Positions 1 to 7,611 of a DNA stretch of 64,000 nucleotides are shown in pieces (within the stretch, counting starts at the first letter, position 1; every line of letters begins with the position of its first letter). Source of the stretch: G965276765 sp965276825 (GTDB taxonomy: Bacteria > Actinomycetota > Acidimicrobiia > Acidimicrobiales > Palsa-688); the NCBI GenBank assembly GCA_965276825.1, contig OZ255630.1:248001-312000 (forward strand), read 5' to 3'. Under the pieces are notes generated by a model. It saw only the letters and a program-made list of their open reading frames with translations. It did not search any database and was not told where the DNA came from. Both the position numbers and the translations under genes were made by a program.

Positions 1-2
1 TC

Positions 3-1115
3 GACCCGGCCCGTCTCGGGGGCACCATCCAGAACGACATCCTGAAGGAGTACGTCGCCCGCGGCACGTACATCTTCCCGCCCCGCCCCTCGATGCGGAT
101 CGTCACCGACATCTTCGGCTACTGCAACGAGCACCTGCCGTCGTGGAACACCATCTCCATCTCGGGCTACCACATCCGCGAGGCCGGCTCGACGGCCGTG
201 CAGGAGATCGCCTTCACCCTGGCCAACGGGATCGCCTACGTGCAGGCGGCCGTGGACGCCGGCCTGGCCGTCGAGGAGTTCGCCCCCCGGCTCAGCTTCT
301 TCTGGAACGCCCACAACAACCTCTTCGAGGAGGTGGCCAAGTTCCGGGCCGCCCGGCGGATGTGGGCCCGGATCATGGCCGAGCGCTTCGGGGCGACCAG
401 CCCCAAGAGCCGCCTGCTGCGCTTCCACACCCAGACCGGCGGCTCCACCCTCACCGCCCAGCAGCCCGACAACAACGTGGCCAGGGTGACGCTCCAGTCC
501 CTCGCCGCTGTCCTCGGCGGCACCCAGAGCCTCCACGCCAACGGCTTCGACGAGGCCCTCGGCCTGCCGACGACCAGGGCGGCGCGCCTCGCGCTGCGGA
601 CCCAGCAGATCATCGCCCACGAGTCCGGGGTCGGCGACACGGTCGACCCGCTCGCCGGCTCCTACTTCGTCGAGACCCTGACCGACGAGGTCGAGGCGGG
701 CGCCTGGGCGTACCTGGAGCGGATCGACGAGATGGGCGGCTCCGTCGCCGCCATCGAGTCGGGGTTCATGCAGGAGGAGATCGAGCAGGCCGCCTACGAG
801 TACACCAAGGCGGTCGACGACGGCGACAAGGTCATCGTCGGGGTCAACCGGTTCGTCGACGACGACCCCGAGCCCGCCGAGGTCTTCCCCCTCGACCCGG
901 TACTGCAGCGATCCCAGGTCGACCGCGTCCGGCGGACCAGGGCGGAGCGCGACCAGGCGGCGGTCGATGCCGCCCTCGCCGACCTGGCCGTGGCGGCGAG
1001 CGGAACGGCCAACCTGCTGCCCCCCATGAAGCAGGCGCTGCGCCACCGCGCCACCCTCGGCGAGGTCAGCGACGTGCTCAGGAAGGAGTTCGGTGTCTTT
1101 CAACCCGCAAGATGA
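3..1115 (+). CDS. Methylmalonyl-CoA mutase large (catalytic) subunit, 5' truncated by window edge
   Basis: Only the last 370 codons are in the window; the frame is open from base 3, so the start lies upstream. The visible part begins in the conserved stretch GTIQNDILKEY and continues with PPRPSMRIVTDIF, SISGYHIREAGSTA and QTGGSTLTAQQPDNN, all typical of the substrate-binding TIM barrel of methylmalonyl-CoA mutase. The protein ends without the C-terminal cobalamin-binding domain (no DxHxxG), so this is the split type that works with a separate small B12-binding subunit. The family converts methylmalonyl-CoA to succinyl-CoA by radical carbon-skeleton rearrangement. Its end overlaps the next gene by 23 bp, suggesting one operon. 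A carboxylase alpha subunit encoded nearby could supply the substrate. Confidence 0.93.
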   Translation, partial: DPARLGGTIQNDILKEYVARGTYIFPPRPSMRIVTDIFGYCNEHLPSWNTISISGYHIREAGSTAVQEIAFTLANGIAYVQAAVDAGLAVEEFAPRLSFFWNAHNNLFEEVAKFRAARRMWARIMAERFGATSPKSRLLRFHTQTGGSTLTAQQPDNNVARVTLQSLAAVLGGTQSLHANGFDEALGLPTTRAARLALRTQQIIAHESGVGDTVDPLAGSYFVETLTDEVEAGAWAYLERIDEMGGSVAAIESGFMQEEIEQAAYEYTKAVDDGDKVIVGVNRFVDDDPEPAEVFPLDPVLQRSQVDRVRRTRAERDQAAVDAALADLAVAASGTANLLPPMKQALRHRATLGEVSDVLRKEFGVFQPAR

Positions 1116-2478
1116 CGGGCGGACCAAGCTGGTCATCATCGGCGGCGGTCCCGGCGGCCACACCGCGGCGACCAACGCCGCCCGACTCGGTGCGGACGTC
1201 ACCCTGATCGAGAAGGACGTGCTCGGTGGCGCCGCCCACCTGTGGGACTGCATCCCGTCGAAGACGATGATCGCCACGGGCGGCGCCATCAGCTTCGCCC
1301 ACCGCATCGGCGGGATGGGGCTCAGCCACCTCGACGCCCATCTCGACGTCGAGGCGCAGCGGCACCGGATCGACGGGATCGAGGAGCACCTCAACACATC
1401 CGTGCGCCGCCTGCTCGAGAGCCAGGGCGTGCGCCTGATCGATGGCGTCGGCCGCATCAAGGGCCCCCACGAGGTGGTGGCCGAGACGGCGGACGGCATC
1501 GAGGAGCTCGACGCCGACTCCATCGTCGTGTCGACCGGCACCCGACCCCGCATCCCGACGTGGTGCAGCCCCGACGGCGACCGGATCCTCACCACCCGCC
1601 AGGCCTACCCGCCCGCCACCATGCCCGAGCACCTCGTGGTGATCGGGTCGGGGGTGACGGGCGTGGAGTTCGTCCACATGTTCACCTCCTTCGGGGCCAA
1701 GGTGACCCTGATCGTGAGCCGCCAGCAGGTCCTGCCCAGCAAGGACCCCGAGGTGGCCGCCGCCCTCGAGGACGAGCTGCTGCGCCGCGGGGTCCGGCTG
1801 TTCAAGGGGGCGAGGGCCGAGATGATCGAACCCACCGAGCAGGGCGTGGCCGTGGCCTGCGACGACGGCCGGGTCGCCCTCGGCACCCACGCCCTCTTCG
1901 CCATCGGCTCGATCCCCAACTCCGACGGGCTCGGCCTCGAGGACGCGGGCGTGGAGATCGACGACGGCGGCTACGTGTCGATCAACCACCACTGCCAGTC
2001 CAACGTCGGGCACATCTACGCCGCCGGCGACGTGTCCGGCAAGCTGCCGCTCTCGTCGGTGGCGGCCATGCAGGGCCGCAAGATCGCCGAGCACGTGATG
2101 GGCATCCACACCCGGGAGCACCGCCACATCGACTACGAGAAGGCGGCGTCGGCCATCTTCACCGAGCCCGAGATCGCCGACGTCGGCCTGGCCGAGGCCG
2201 AGGCGTTCGCCACCGGCCGCAAGATCCGCGTGACCAAGGTGCCCTACGCCTCCACCGCCAAGGCCCTGATCAACGACGATCCCGGCGGGTTCGTCAAGAT
2301 CCTCTCCGACCCGGCCACCGGCGTGGTCCTCGGCGGCTCGATCGTCGGCCGCCACGCCGCCGAGCTCATCTCGGTCATCGCCCTGGCCGTCACCGCCCAC
2401 CTGAAGGTGAGCGACATCGTCGAGAGCTGCCTGGTCCACCCCACCCTCTCCGAGGCGCTCGCCGACGCGGCCGAGTAG
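1093..2478 (+). CDS. LpdA-like flavoprotein: NAD(P)H-dependent pyridine nucleotide-disulfide oxidoreductase family
   Basis: 461 residues with the two-dinucleotide fold of the dihydrolipoamide dehydrogenase family. An FAD-binding GGGPGG motif lies near residue 15, a second Rossmann motif GSGVTGVEF in the middle, an ATG(D)-type motif YAAGDVSG near residue 310, and a dimerisation domain ending in HPTLSE. The usual redox disulfide CxxxxC is not intact: the motif reads GGAAHLWDCIPSK, so only the second cysteine remains. This resembles mycobacterial LpdA (Rv3303c), described as an NAD(P)H:quinone reductase rather than a lipoamide dehydrogenase. The C-terminal His-Glu pair is kept here. The GTG start is inside the end of the mutase gene, so translation is probably coupled. 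The true electron acceptor is unknown. Confidence 0.85.
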   Translation: MSFNPQDDGRTKLVIIGGGPGGHTAATNAARLGADVTLIEKDVLGGAAHLWDCIPSKTMIATGGAISFAHRIGGMGLSHLDAHLDVEAQRHRIDGIEEHLNTSVRRLLESQGVRLIDGVGRIKGPHEVVAETADGIEELDADSIVVSTGTRPRIPTWCSPDGDRILTTRQAYPPATMPEHLVVIGSGVTGVEFVHMFTSFGAKVTLIVSRQQVLPSKDPEVAAALEDELLRRGVRLFKGARAEMIEPTEQGVAVACDDGRVALGTHALFAIGSIPNSDGLGLEDAGVEIDDGGYVSINHHCQSNVGHIYAAGDVSGKLPLSSVAAMQGRKIAEHVMGIHTREHRHIDYEKAASAIFTEPEIADVGLAEAEAFATGRKIRVTKVPYASTAKALINDDPGGFVKILSDPATGVVLGGSIVGRHAAELISVIALAVTAHLKVSDIVESCLVHPTLSEALADAAE

Positions 2479-2492
2479 CGCCGCCGCGCCGC

Positions 2493-2530
2493 GCCGCGCC
2501 CGTCTCGCCGCGCCCGTCTCGCCGCGCCCC
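2493..2530. repeat. 14-bp tandem repeat just after a stop codon
   Basis: GCCGCGCCCGTCTC occurs twice back to back (2493-2506, 2507-2520), followed by a partial third copy. It lies 14 bases after the stop of the flavoprotein gene. Confidence 0.8.
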
Positions 2531-2580
2531 CGGGTCGCTTCGGGAGCCCGCCGTGGCTCCTCGCGTCTCCCGCAGCGATC

Positions 2581-2780
2581 TCGGGGCGGTCGACGTTGGA
2601 TACCAACGTGAGCCGTCCCGAGGATCGGGCGGTCCGGGTTGCGAGATCATCTCGGGGCGATCGACCGTGGGGAGGCGAGGTCGGGGCGGTCGACGTTGGA
2701 TACCAACGTGAGCCGTCCCGAGGATCGGGCGGTCCGGGTTGCGAGATCATCTCGGGGCGATCGACCGTGGGGAGGCGACG
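2581..2780. repeat. 100-bp tandem duplication, two almost identical copies
   Basis: Copy one covers 2581-2680 and copy two 2681-2780, with one mismatch that I can find (2679 versus 2779). Each copy contains two small inverted repeats: ACGTTGG-ATA-CCAACGT and CCCGA-GGA-TCGGG. The duplication fills most of the 350-bp gap between the convergent flavoprotein and carboxylase genes. It may act as a bidirectional terminator or be a REP-like intergenic element. No convincing gene is present in the gap. Confidence 0.9.
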
Positions 2781-2827
2781 TCGGGTCGCCGCGACGCGTG
2801 GCGGGCGGCGCGTGGCGGGGGGCGGGC

Positions 2828-4588
2828 CTAGGAGATGACGGCGACCACGTCGCCGGCGCCCACCGAGTCGCCAGGGGCGACCTTGACCTCGGCGACGGTG
2901 CCGGCGGCCTCGGCGGTGATGTTGTTCTCCATCTTCATGGCCTCGAGCACGCACACCGCCTGACCGATCTCGACGGCGTCGCCCACCGCGACCAGGATCT
3001 TGACGATGGTGCCCTGCATCGGCACCGTCACCTGTCCGCTGCCGGCGCTCCCACCGCGGGCCCCGCCGGATGACGAGCGGGGACGCCCCGCCCTGGCCCC
3101 GGAGGCGGCCGGGGGGGCGCCGGCCGACTCCGGCACCCACATGCGCACCGAGAATCGCCGGCCGTCGACCTCGACGTCGACGTCGCGGCGGACCCTGGCC
3201 TCCTCCCCTTCGGCGGCTTCGGGCGCGGCGGGGGAGGACACGCCGGAGAGATCGAGGGTGGTCTCCACCCAGTTGGTCGAATGGGTGACGGCCACGAAGT
3301 CGGGGTGCTCGAGGATGGCGATGTCGGCCGGCGCGGTCGTGGCCACCCCGGTGATCTCGAGCTCGCGCAGCGCCCGCAGCAGCCGGTGTCTGGCCGACTC
3401 CCGGTCGGGGCCCCACGCCACCAGCTTGGCGATCAGGTTGTCGTAGTGCTGGCTGACCGTGTCGCCCTCGTCGTAGCCGGCGTCGACGCGCACGCCGTAC
3501 CCGTCGGGCCGGTAGAAGCGGTCGATCCGGCCGGGTGCCGGCAGGAACCTCCCGCCGGCCGGGTCCTCCGCGTTGAGGCGCACCTCGATGGCGTGGCCGG
3601 TGATCACCACGTCGTCCTGGGTGAAGGGCAGCGGCTCGCCCGAGGCCACGGCCAGCTGCAGCGCGACCAGGTCCCGCCCGACGACCTGCTCGGTGACCGG
3701 GTGCTCCACCTGCAGGCGGGTGTTCATCTCCAGGAAGAAGAAGTCGCCGTCGGCGAAGATGAACTCGACCGTCCCGGCGTTGACGTAGCCGCACGCCTCG
3801 GCCACCTTGACGGCGGCCTGGCCCATGGCCTCCAGCGTGTCGGCGGGGATCTCGGGGGCTGGGGCCTCCTCGATCAGCTTCTGGTGCCGGCGCTGCGCCG
3901 AGCAGTCGCGCGTGCCGAGGTGGACGTAGTGGCCCTGGGAGTCGGCGAAGACCTGGACCTCGACGTGGCGCGGCCAGGTCAGGTACCGCTCCAGGTAGCT
4001 CTCCGAGCGGCCGAAGGCCTTCTCCGCCTCCCGCTGGGCCGACTCGAGGGCGTCGGCGGCCGACGCTGCGTCGGCGACGACGCGCATGCCGCGCCCGCCA
4101 CCGCCGTAGGCCGCCTTGATGGCGACGGGCCACCCGTGCTCGTCGCCGAAGGCGATCACGTCGTCGGCCGAGCGGATGACCTCCGTGGTGCCCGGCACGC
4201 TCGCGACTTGGGCGCGCTGCGCGGCCAGGCGGGAGCTGATCTTGTCACCCATGACCTCGATGGCCTCGGGTGGCGGCCCGATCCACGCCACGCCGGCGTC
4301 GGTGACGCGTCGGGCGAAGTCGGCGTTCTCCGAGAAGAAGCCGTAGCCCGGGTGGACGGCGTCCGCCCCGGACCTGGCGATGACGTCGAGGATCTTGTCG
4401 GTCGCCAGGTAGGTGTCCGCCGCCGTGTCGCCGCCGAGGGCGTAGGCCTCGTCGGCCAGGCGGACGTGGAGCGCGTCGCGATCGACGTCGGAGTAGACCG
4501 CGACCGTGGCGATGCCGAGCTCGCGACAGGTGCGGATGACCCGGACGGCGATCTCGCCACGGTTGGCGATGAGAACCTTGGTCAGCAC
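2828..4588 (-). CDS. Biotin-dependent acyl-CoA carboxylase alpha subunit (biotin carboxylase + biotin carrier), probably acetyl-/propionyl-CoA
   Basis: 586 residues from a GTG start giving VLTKVLIANRGEIAVRVIR, the standard N-terminus of biotin carboxylases. The ATP-grasp domain has the glycine-rich loop AYGGGGRGM, then the conserved EMNTRLQVEHPVTE and the C-terminal part of the carboxylase. The last 75 residues form a biotinyl domain with the acceptor lysine in EAMKM, at about residue 552. The enzyme carboxylates its own biotin with bicarbonate and ATP and passes the carboxyl group to an acyl-CoA through a separate beta subunit, which is not in this window. Next to a methylmalonyl-CoA mutase, propionyl-CoA is a likely substrate. 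It is divergent from birA, whose product attaches the biotin. Confidence 0.93.
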   Translation of the reverse strand: MLTKVLIANRGEIAVRVIRTCRELGIATVAVYSDVDRDALHVRLADEAYALGGDTAADTYLATDKILDVIARSGADAVHPGYGFFSENADFARRVTDAGVAWIGPPPEAIEVMGDKISSRLAAQRAQVASVPGTTEVIRSADDVIAFGDEHGWPVAIKAAYGGGGRGMRVVADAASAADALESAQREAEKAFGRSESYLERYLTWPRHVEVQVFADSQGHYVHLGTRDCSAQRRHQKLIEEAPAPEIPADTLEAMGQAAVKVAEACGYVNAGTVEFIFADGDFFFLEMNTRLQVEHPVTEQVVGRDLVALQLAVASGEPLPFTQDDVVITGHAIEVRLNAEDPAGGRFLPAPGRIDRFYRPDGYGVRVDAGYDEGDTVSQHYDNLIAKLVAWGPDRESARHRLLRALRELEITGVATTAPADIAILEHPDFVAVTHSTNWVETTLDLSGVSSPAAPEAAEGEEARVRRDVDVEVDGRRFSVRMWVPESAGAPPAASGARAGRPRSSSGGARGGSAGSGQVTVPMQGTIVKILVAVGDAVEIGQAVCVLEAMKMENNITAEAAGTVAEVKVAPGDSVGAGDVVAVIS

Positions 4589-4606
4589 GCCCGGCAGTCT
4601 GTCAGC
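4589..4606. promoter_or_regulatory. 18-bp divergent intergenic region with overlapping -10-like hexamers
   Basis: Only 18 bp separate the GTG of the carboxylase gene (minus) from the ATG of birA (plus). CAGTCT at 4595-4600 is 6 nt before the birA ATG. Read on the other strand, CAGACT (4601-4596) is 7 nt before the carboxylase GTG. Neither gene has a Shine-Dalgarno sequence in this gap. A shared leaderless promoter is inferred; the first T of the hexamer is replaced by C on both strands. Confidence 0.4.
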
Positions 4607-5386
4607 ATGGACATTGACGGGCGAGTCCTCTCCCGGCTGGCGGCGACGACCCGCTTCGCCGACATCCGGGTCCACGACGAGGTCGGCTCGACCAACGACC
4701 TGGTCGCAGACGCGGCCAGGTCCGGCGCCCCCGAGGGCCTCGTCGTGGTCGCCGGGGTCCAGCGCGCCGGGCGCGGCCGGCTCGGGCGTCGGTGGGACGC
4801 ACCGGCAGGCTCGGCCCTGCTCGCCTCCGTCCTCCTGCGCCCCGACGGGCTGCCCGCGGCCCGCTACCACCTGCTCACGGCGGCTGTGGCCCTGGCGGCG
4901 GCGGCCGCCAGCGAGGAGCTGACCGGGCTGCGCCCGGACCTCAAATGGCCCAACGACCTCCTCGTCGGGCCGGCCAAGCTGGCCGGGGTGCTCGCTGAGG
5001 TGGCCGTCGCCCCTGGCCCGCTCGGCCCTGGCGCCGTCGTGGTCGGCATCGGGCTCAACCTCACCGCGTCACCGCCGGGCGCCACCGACCTGGCCGCCGA
5101 GACCGGGGCCGCGCCCGTCACCGGCGAGGCCCTCCGCGTCCTCCTCGCCGGGGTCGAGCAGCGCTACGGGCGTTGGGACGCCGTCGCCGACGAGCACCGC
5201 AGCTGCTGCTCGACCATCGGCCGGCGGGTCAGCGTCGAGATGACCGGGCGGGCGTCGAGAACGGGCACGGCCACCGACGTGACCGCCGACGGGCGCCTGC
5301 GGGTCGCCTTCGACGACGGCGGCGCCGAGGCCCTGAGCGCCGGTGACGTCACCCACCTGCGGCCGGCGGAAGGGGCCGGTTGGTAG
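4607..5386 (+). CDS. birA: Biotin--[acetyl-CoA-carboxylase] ligase, monofunctional
   Basis: 259 residues. The catalytic domain shows the BirA hallmarks: EVGSTNDL near the N-terminus, the biotinyl-AMP loop GRGRLGRRWDAPAGSAL, KWPNDLLV, and GIGLNL. A C-terminal SH3-like domain follows (GTATDVTADGRLRV). There is no N-terminal helix-turn-helix, so this is a group I ligase without repressor function. It activates biotin with ATP and transfers it to the AMKM lysine of biotin carrier domains such as the one encoded divergently 18 bp away. The ATG was chosen because the upstream part of the open frame is antisense to the carboxylase. Confidence 0.93.
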   Translation: MDIDGRVLSRLAATTRFADIRVHDEVGSTNDLVADAARSGAPEGLVVVAGVQRAGRGRLGRRWDAPAGSALLASVLLRPDGLPAARYHLLTAAVALAAAAASEELTGLRPDLKWPNDLLVGPAKLAGVLAEVAVAPGPLGPGAVVVGIGLNLTASPPGATDLAAETGAAPVTGEALRVLLAGVEQRYGRWDAVADEHRSCCSTIGRRVSVEMTGRASRTGTATDVTADGRLRVAFDDGGAEALSAGDVTHLRPAEGAGW

Positions 5387-5389
5387 CGT
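5384..5389 (+). promoter_or_regulatory. -10 element TAGCGT for the rmlA leader ORF
   Basis: TAGCGT overlaps the birA stop codon. Five bases later a GTG opens a 21-codon frame that ends on the rmlA start. It would initiate a transcript with essentially no untranslated leader. Confidence 0.4.
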
Positions 5390-5394
5390 GCGGC

Positions 5395-5460
5395 GTGCCC
5401 ATCGCCCGGAATCGGCCGCGCCCACGCCCGACTGCGCACGGTGGGAGGGTGGGGTCGTGA
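5395..5460 (+). CDS. Putative 21-residue leader peptide overlapping the rmlA start
   Basis: GTG at 5395 opens 21 sense codons and stops at TGA 5458-5460. The rmlA GTG starts at 5457, so the two share GTGA. The deduced peptide, MPIARNRPRPRPTAHGGRVGS, is rich in Arg and Pro and resembles no family I know. The start is 5 nt after a TAGCGT hexamer and has no Shine-Dalgarno. I infer a leaderless uORF coupled to rmlA. It could instead be plain 5' untranslated sequence, because rmlA has its own purine-rich site inside the uORF. Confidence 0.35.
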   Translation: MPIARNRPRPRPTAHGGRVGS

Positions 5461-6566
5461 AGGCGCTGATCCTCGCCGGCGGCGCCGGCACCAGGCTCCG
5501 GCCGATCACCCACACGCGGGCCAAGCAGCTCGTGCCCGTGGCCAACAAGCCGATCCTCTTCTACGGCCTCGAGGCCATCGCCGACGCCGGCGTGGTCGAG
5601 GTCGGGATGGTCGTCGGTGACACCGCAGAGGAGGTCAGGGCCGCCGTCGGTGACGGGAGCGCGTGGGGACTGCAGGTGACCTACCTGCCCCAGGAGGCGC
5701 CCCTCGGCCTGGCCCACGCCGTGTTGATCGCCAGGGACTTCCTCGGTGACGACGACGTGGTCATGTACCTCGGCGACAACCTGCTCGAGCAGGACCTGAG
5801 GGCGTTCGTCGAGCGCTTCGAGCAGGAGCGCAGCGCGGCCGACGAGCCCACCCTGTCCGGCCACCCGGCCACCGCCCCCGCGGCGCGCATCCTCCTCGCC
5901 CACGTCGACGACCCCCAGCGCTTCGGCGTGGCCGAGCTCGACGCGGACGGCCGGGTCGTCGCCCTGGTGGAGAAGCCGGAGAGCCCGCCTTCGGACCTGG
6001 CCCTCGTCGGGGTGTACCTCTTCGACCGGACCATCCACGAGGCGGTGGCGTCGATCGAGCCCTCGGCGCGCGGCGAGCTCGAGATCACCGACGCCATCCA
6101 GTGGCTGATCGACCAGGGCCACCGGGTCGGCAGCGAGGTCCTGAAGGGTTGGTGGATCGACACCGGCAAGCTGACCCCCCTCCTCGAGGCCAACCGGCTC
6201 CTGCTCGAGAAGATGGAGCGACGCCTCGACGGCGACGTCGACCGGGTCTCGACGGTCGACGGCCGGGTGGTCGTCGAGGAGGGCGCCGTCGTCGAGCGCT
6301 CCCACATCCGCGGCCCCGCGGTCATCGGCGCCGGGGCCGTCGTGCGCGACAGCTTCGTCGGCCCCTTCAGCGCCATCGGGCCCGGCTGCCTGGTCGAGCG
6401 CTCCGAGATCGAGCACTCCGTCCTCCTCGGCCACGCCGCGGTCGTCGACGCCGGGCGCATCGAGGACTCCCTGCTCGGCCACCACGTCGAAGTCACCCGC
6501 TCGGACCGCAGGCCCCGAGCCACCCGCCTGATGATCGGCGACCACGGCAAGATCGACCTCGGGTAG
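5457..6566 (+). CDS. rmlA: Glucose-1-phosphate thymidylyltransferase, long form
   Basis: 369 residues, starting MKALILAGGAGTRLRPIT, the nucleotide-binding signature of sugar-phosphate nucleotidylyltransferases. Further motifs are QLVPVANKPI, MYLGDN and GWWIDTGK. The last 110 residues contain hexapeptide repeats of a left-handed beta helix (EGAVVERSHIRGPAVIGAGA and following), typical of the long, StrD-type RmlA. It makes dTDP-glucose from glucose-1-phosphate and dTTP, the first step of dTDP-rhamnose synthesis; rmlB and rmlD follow. A GGGAGG sequence at 5443-5448 precedes the GTG start, which also overlaps the stop of a short upstream frame. Relatives with a C-terminal beta helix can use other NTPs, so dTTP specificity is inferred from the cluster. 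Confidence 0.9.
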   Translation: MKALILAGGAGTRLRPITHTRAKQLVPVANKPILFYGLEAIADAGVVEVGMVVGDTAEEVRAAVGDGSAWGLQVTYLPQEAPLGLAHAVLIARDFLGDDDVVMYLGDNLLEQDLRAFVERFEQERSAADEPTLSGHPATAPAARILLAHVDDPQRFGVAELDADGRVVALVEKPESPPSDLALVGVYLFDRTIHEAVASIEPSARGELEITDAIQWLIDQGHRVGSEVLKGWWIDTGKLTPLLEANRLLLEKMERRLDGDVDRVSTVDGRVVVEEGAVVERSHIRGPAVIGAGAVVRDSFVGPFSAIGPGCLVERSEIEHSVLLGHAAVVDAGRIEDSLLGHHVEVTRSDRRPRATRLMIGDHGKIDLG

Positions 6567-6623
6567 GGAGCGGCACCCGGGGGGCGCCCCAGCGGGCGGG
6601 GGAGGCCTACCCGGCCCTCCAAC

Positions 6624-6629
6624 TAGCCT
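6624..6629 (+). promoter_or_regulatory. -10 element TAGCCT before rmlB
   Basis: The hexamer ends 7 nt before the GTG of rmlB. There is no Shine-Dalgarno sequence between, so a leaderless rmlB mRNA is likely despite the 70-bp distance from rmlA. Confidence 0.45.
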
Positions 6630-6636
6630 CGGACGG

Positions 6637-7611
6637 GTGCGACAGCTCATCACCGGCGGTGCCGGCTTCATCGGGAGCAACTACGTGCGGTGGGTCCTCG
6701 ACCACACCGACGACGAGGTGACCGTCTACGACGCCCTGACCTACGCCGGCAACCGGGAGACCCTGAAGGATGTGCAGGAGCGCTGGCCGAGTCGGTACCG
6801 CTTCGTCCACGCCGACATCTGCGACGCCGCCACCATGGAGGCGCAGGTGGCCGGCCACGACGCCGTCGTCCACTTCGCGGCGGAGAGCCACGTCGACCGG
6901 TCCATCCGCGGGCCGGCCGACTTCGTGCGGACCAACTGCGTCGGCACCGATGTGGTCATGCAGTCGTGCCTGGCCGCCGGCGTCGGCCGGGTCGTGCACA
7001 TCTCCACCGACGAGGTCTACGGATCGGTGGCCGACGGCTTTTCCGTCGAGTCGGACCCGCTCGACCCCCGCTCGCCGTACAGCGCATCGAAGGCCGGCTC
7101 GGACCTGATCGCCAGGGCCTACTTCTCCACCTACGGCCTGCCGGTGGTGGTCACCCGCAGCGCCAACAACTTCGGTCCGTGGCAGTACCCCGAGAAGGTC
7201 ATCCCGCTCTTCGTCACCCACCTCCTCGACGGGGCCAACGTCCCCCTCTACGGGGACGGCGGCAACCGCAGGGACTGGCTCCACGTCGAGGACAACTGCG
7301 CGGCGCTCGACCTGGTGCTGCGGACCGGTGAGGCCGGGGAGATCTACAACGTCGGGTCGGGCAACGAGCTGCCCAACCGTGAGCTCACCGAGCGCCTGCT
7401 GGCGCTCAACGGGGCCGGAGACGAGCGCATCGACATGGTCGCCGACCGGCTCGGTCACGACCGCCGCTACGCCGTCGACACGGGCAAGATCCGCGCCCTC
7501 GGCTGGACGCCGGCCGCCAGCCTCGACGACGCCCTCGAGCGGACCGTCGGCTGGTACCGCGACAACCGCTGGTGGTGGGAGCCGCTCAAGGCGGTCGGCG
7601 CGGCCAGGTGA
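6637..7611 (+). CDS. rmlB: dTDP-glucose 4,6-dehydratase
   Basis: 324 residues of the extended short-chain dehydrogenase family. The N-terminus LITGGAGFIGSNYVRW binds NAD+. AAESHVDRSIRGPADF, ISTDEVYGSV and the catalytic YSASKAGSD are diagnostic for RmlB, as is NNFGPWQYPEKVIPLF. It converts dTDP-glucose to dTDP-4-keto-6-deoxyglucose. The start codon is GTG and the stop overlaps the rmlD start by 4 bp (GTGA), so both are translated from one message. Confidence 0.95.
   Translation: MRQLITGGAGFIGSNYVRWVLDHTDDEVTVYDALTYAGNRETLKDVQERWPSRYRFVHADICDAATMEAQVAGHDAVVHFAAESHVDRSIRGPADFVRTNCVGTDVVMQSCLAAGVGRVVHISTDEVYGSVADGFSVESDPLDPRSPYSASKAGSDLIARAYFSTYGLPVVVTRSANNFGPWQYPEKVIPLFVTHLLDGANVPLYGDGGNRRDWLHVEDNCAALDLVLRTGEAGEIYNVGSGNELPNRELTERLLALNGAGDERIDMVADRLGHDRRYAVDTGKIRALGWTPAASLDDALERTVGWYRDNRWWWEPLKAVGAAR

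Noticed and set aside
1078..2439. 453-residue antisense open frame over the flavoprotein gene
   Set aside because: Shadow frame caused by high GC. The translation is mostly Gly, Asp, Val and His with no family motif; the sense frame is unmistakable.
2244..4133. 629-residue minus-strand frame over the carboxylase
   Set aside because: Overlaps the real carboxylase in another frame and reads through the 100-bp repeat; Arg/Gly-rich shadow.
3281..4606. Extension of birA far upstream
   Set aside because: That part is antisense to the carboxylase. The BirA fold starts at ATG 4607.
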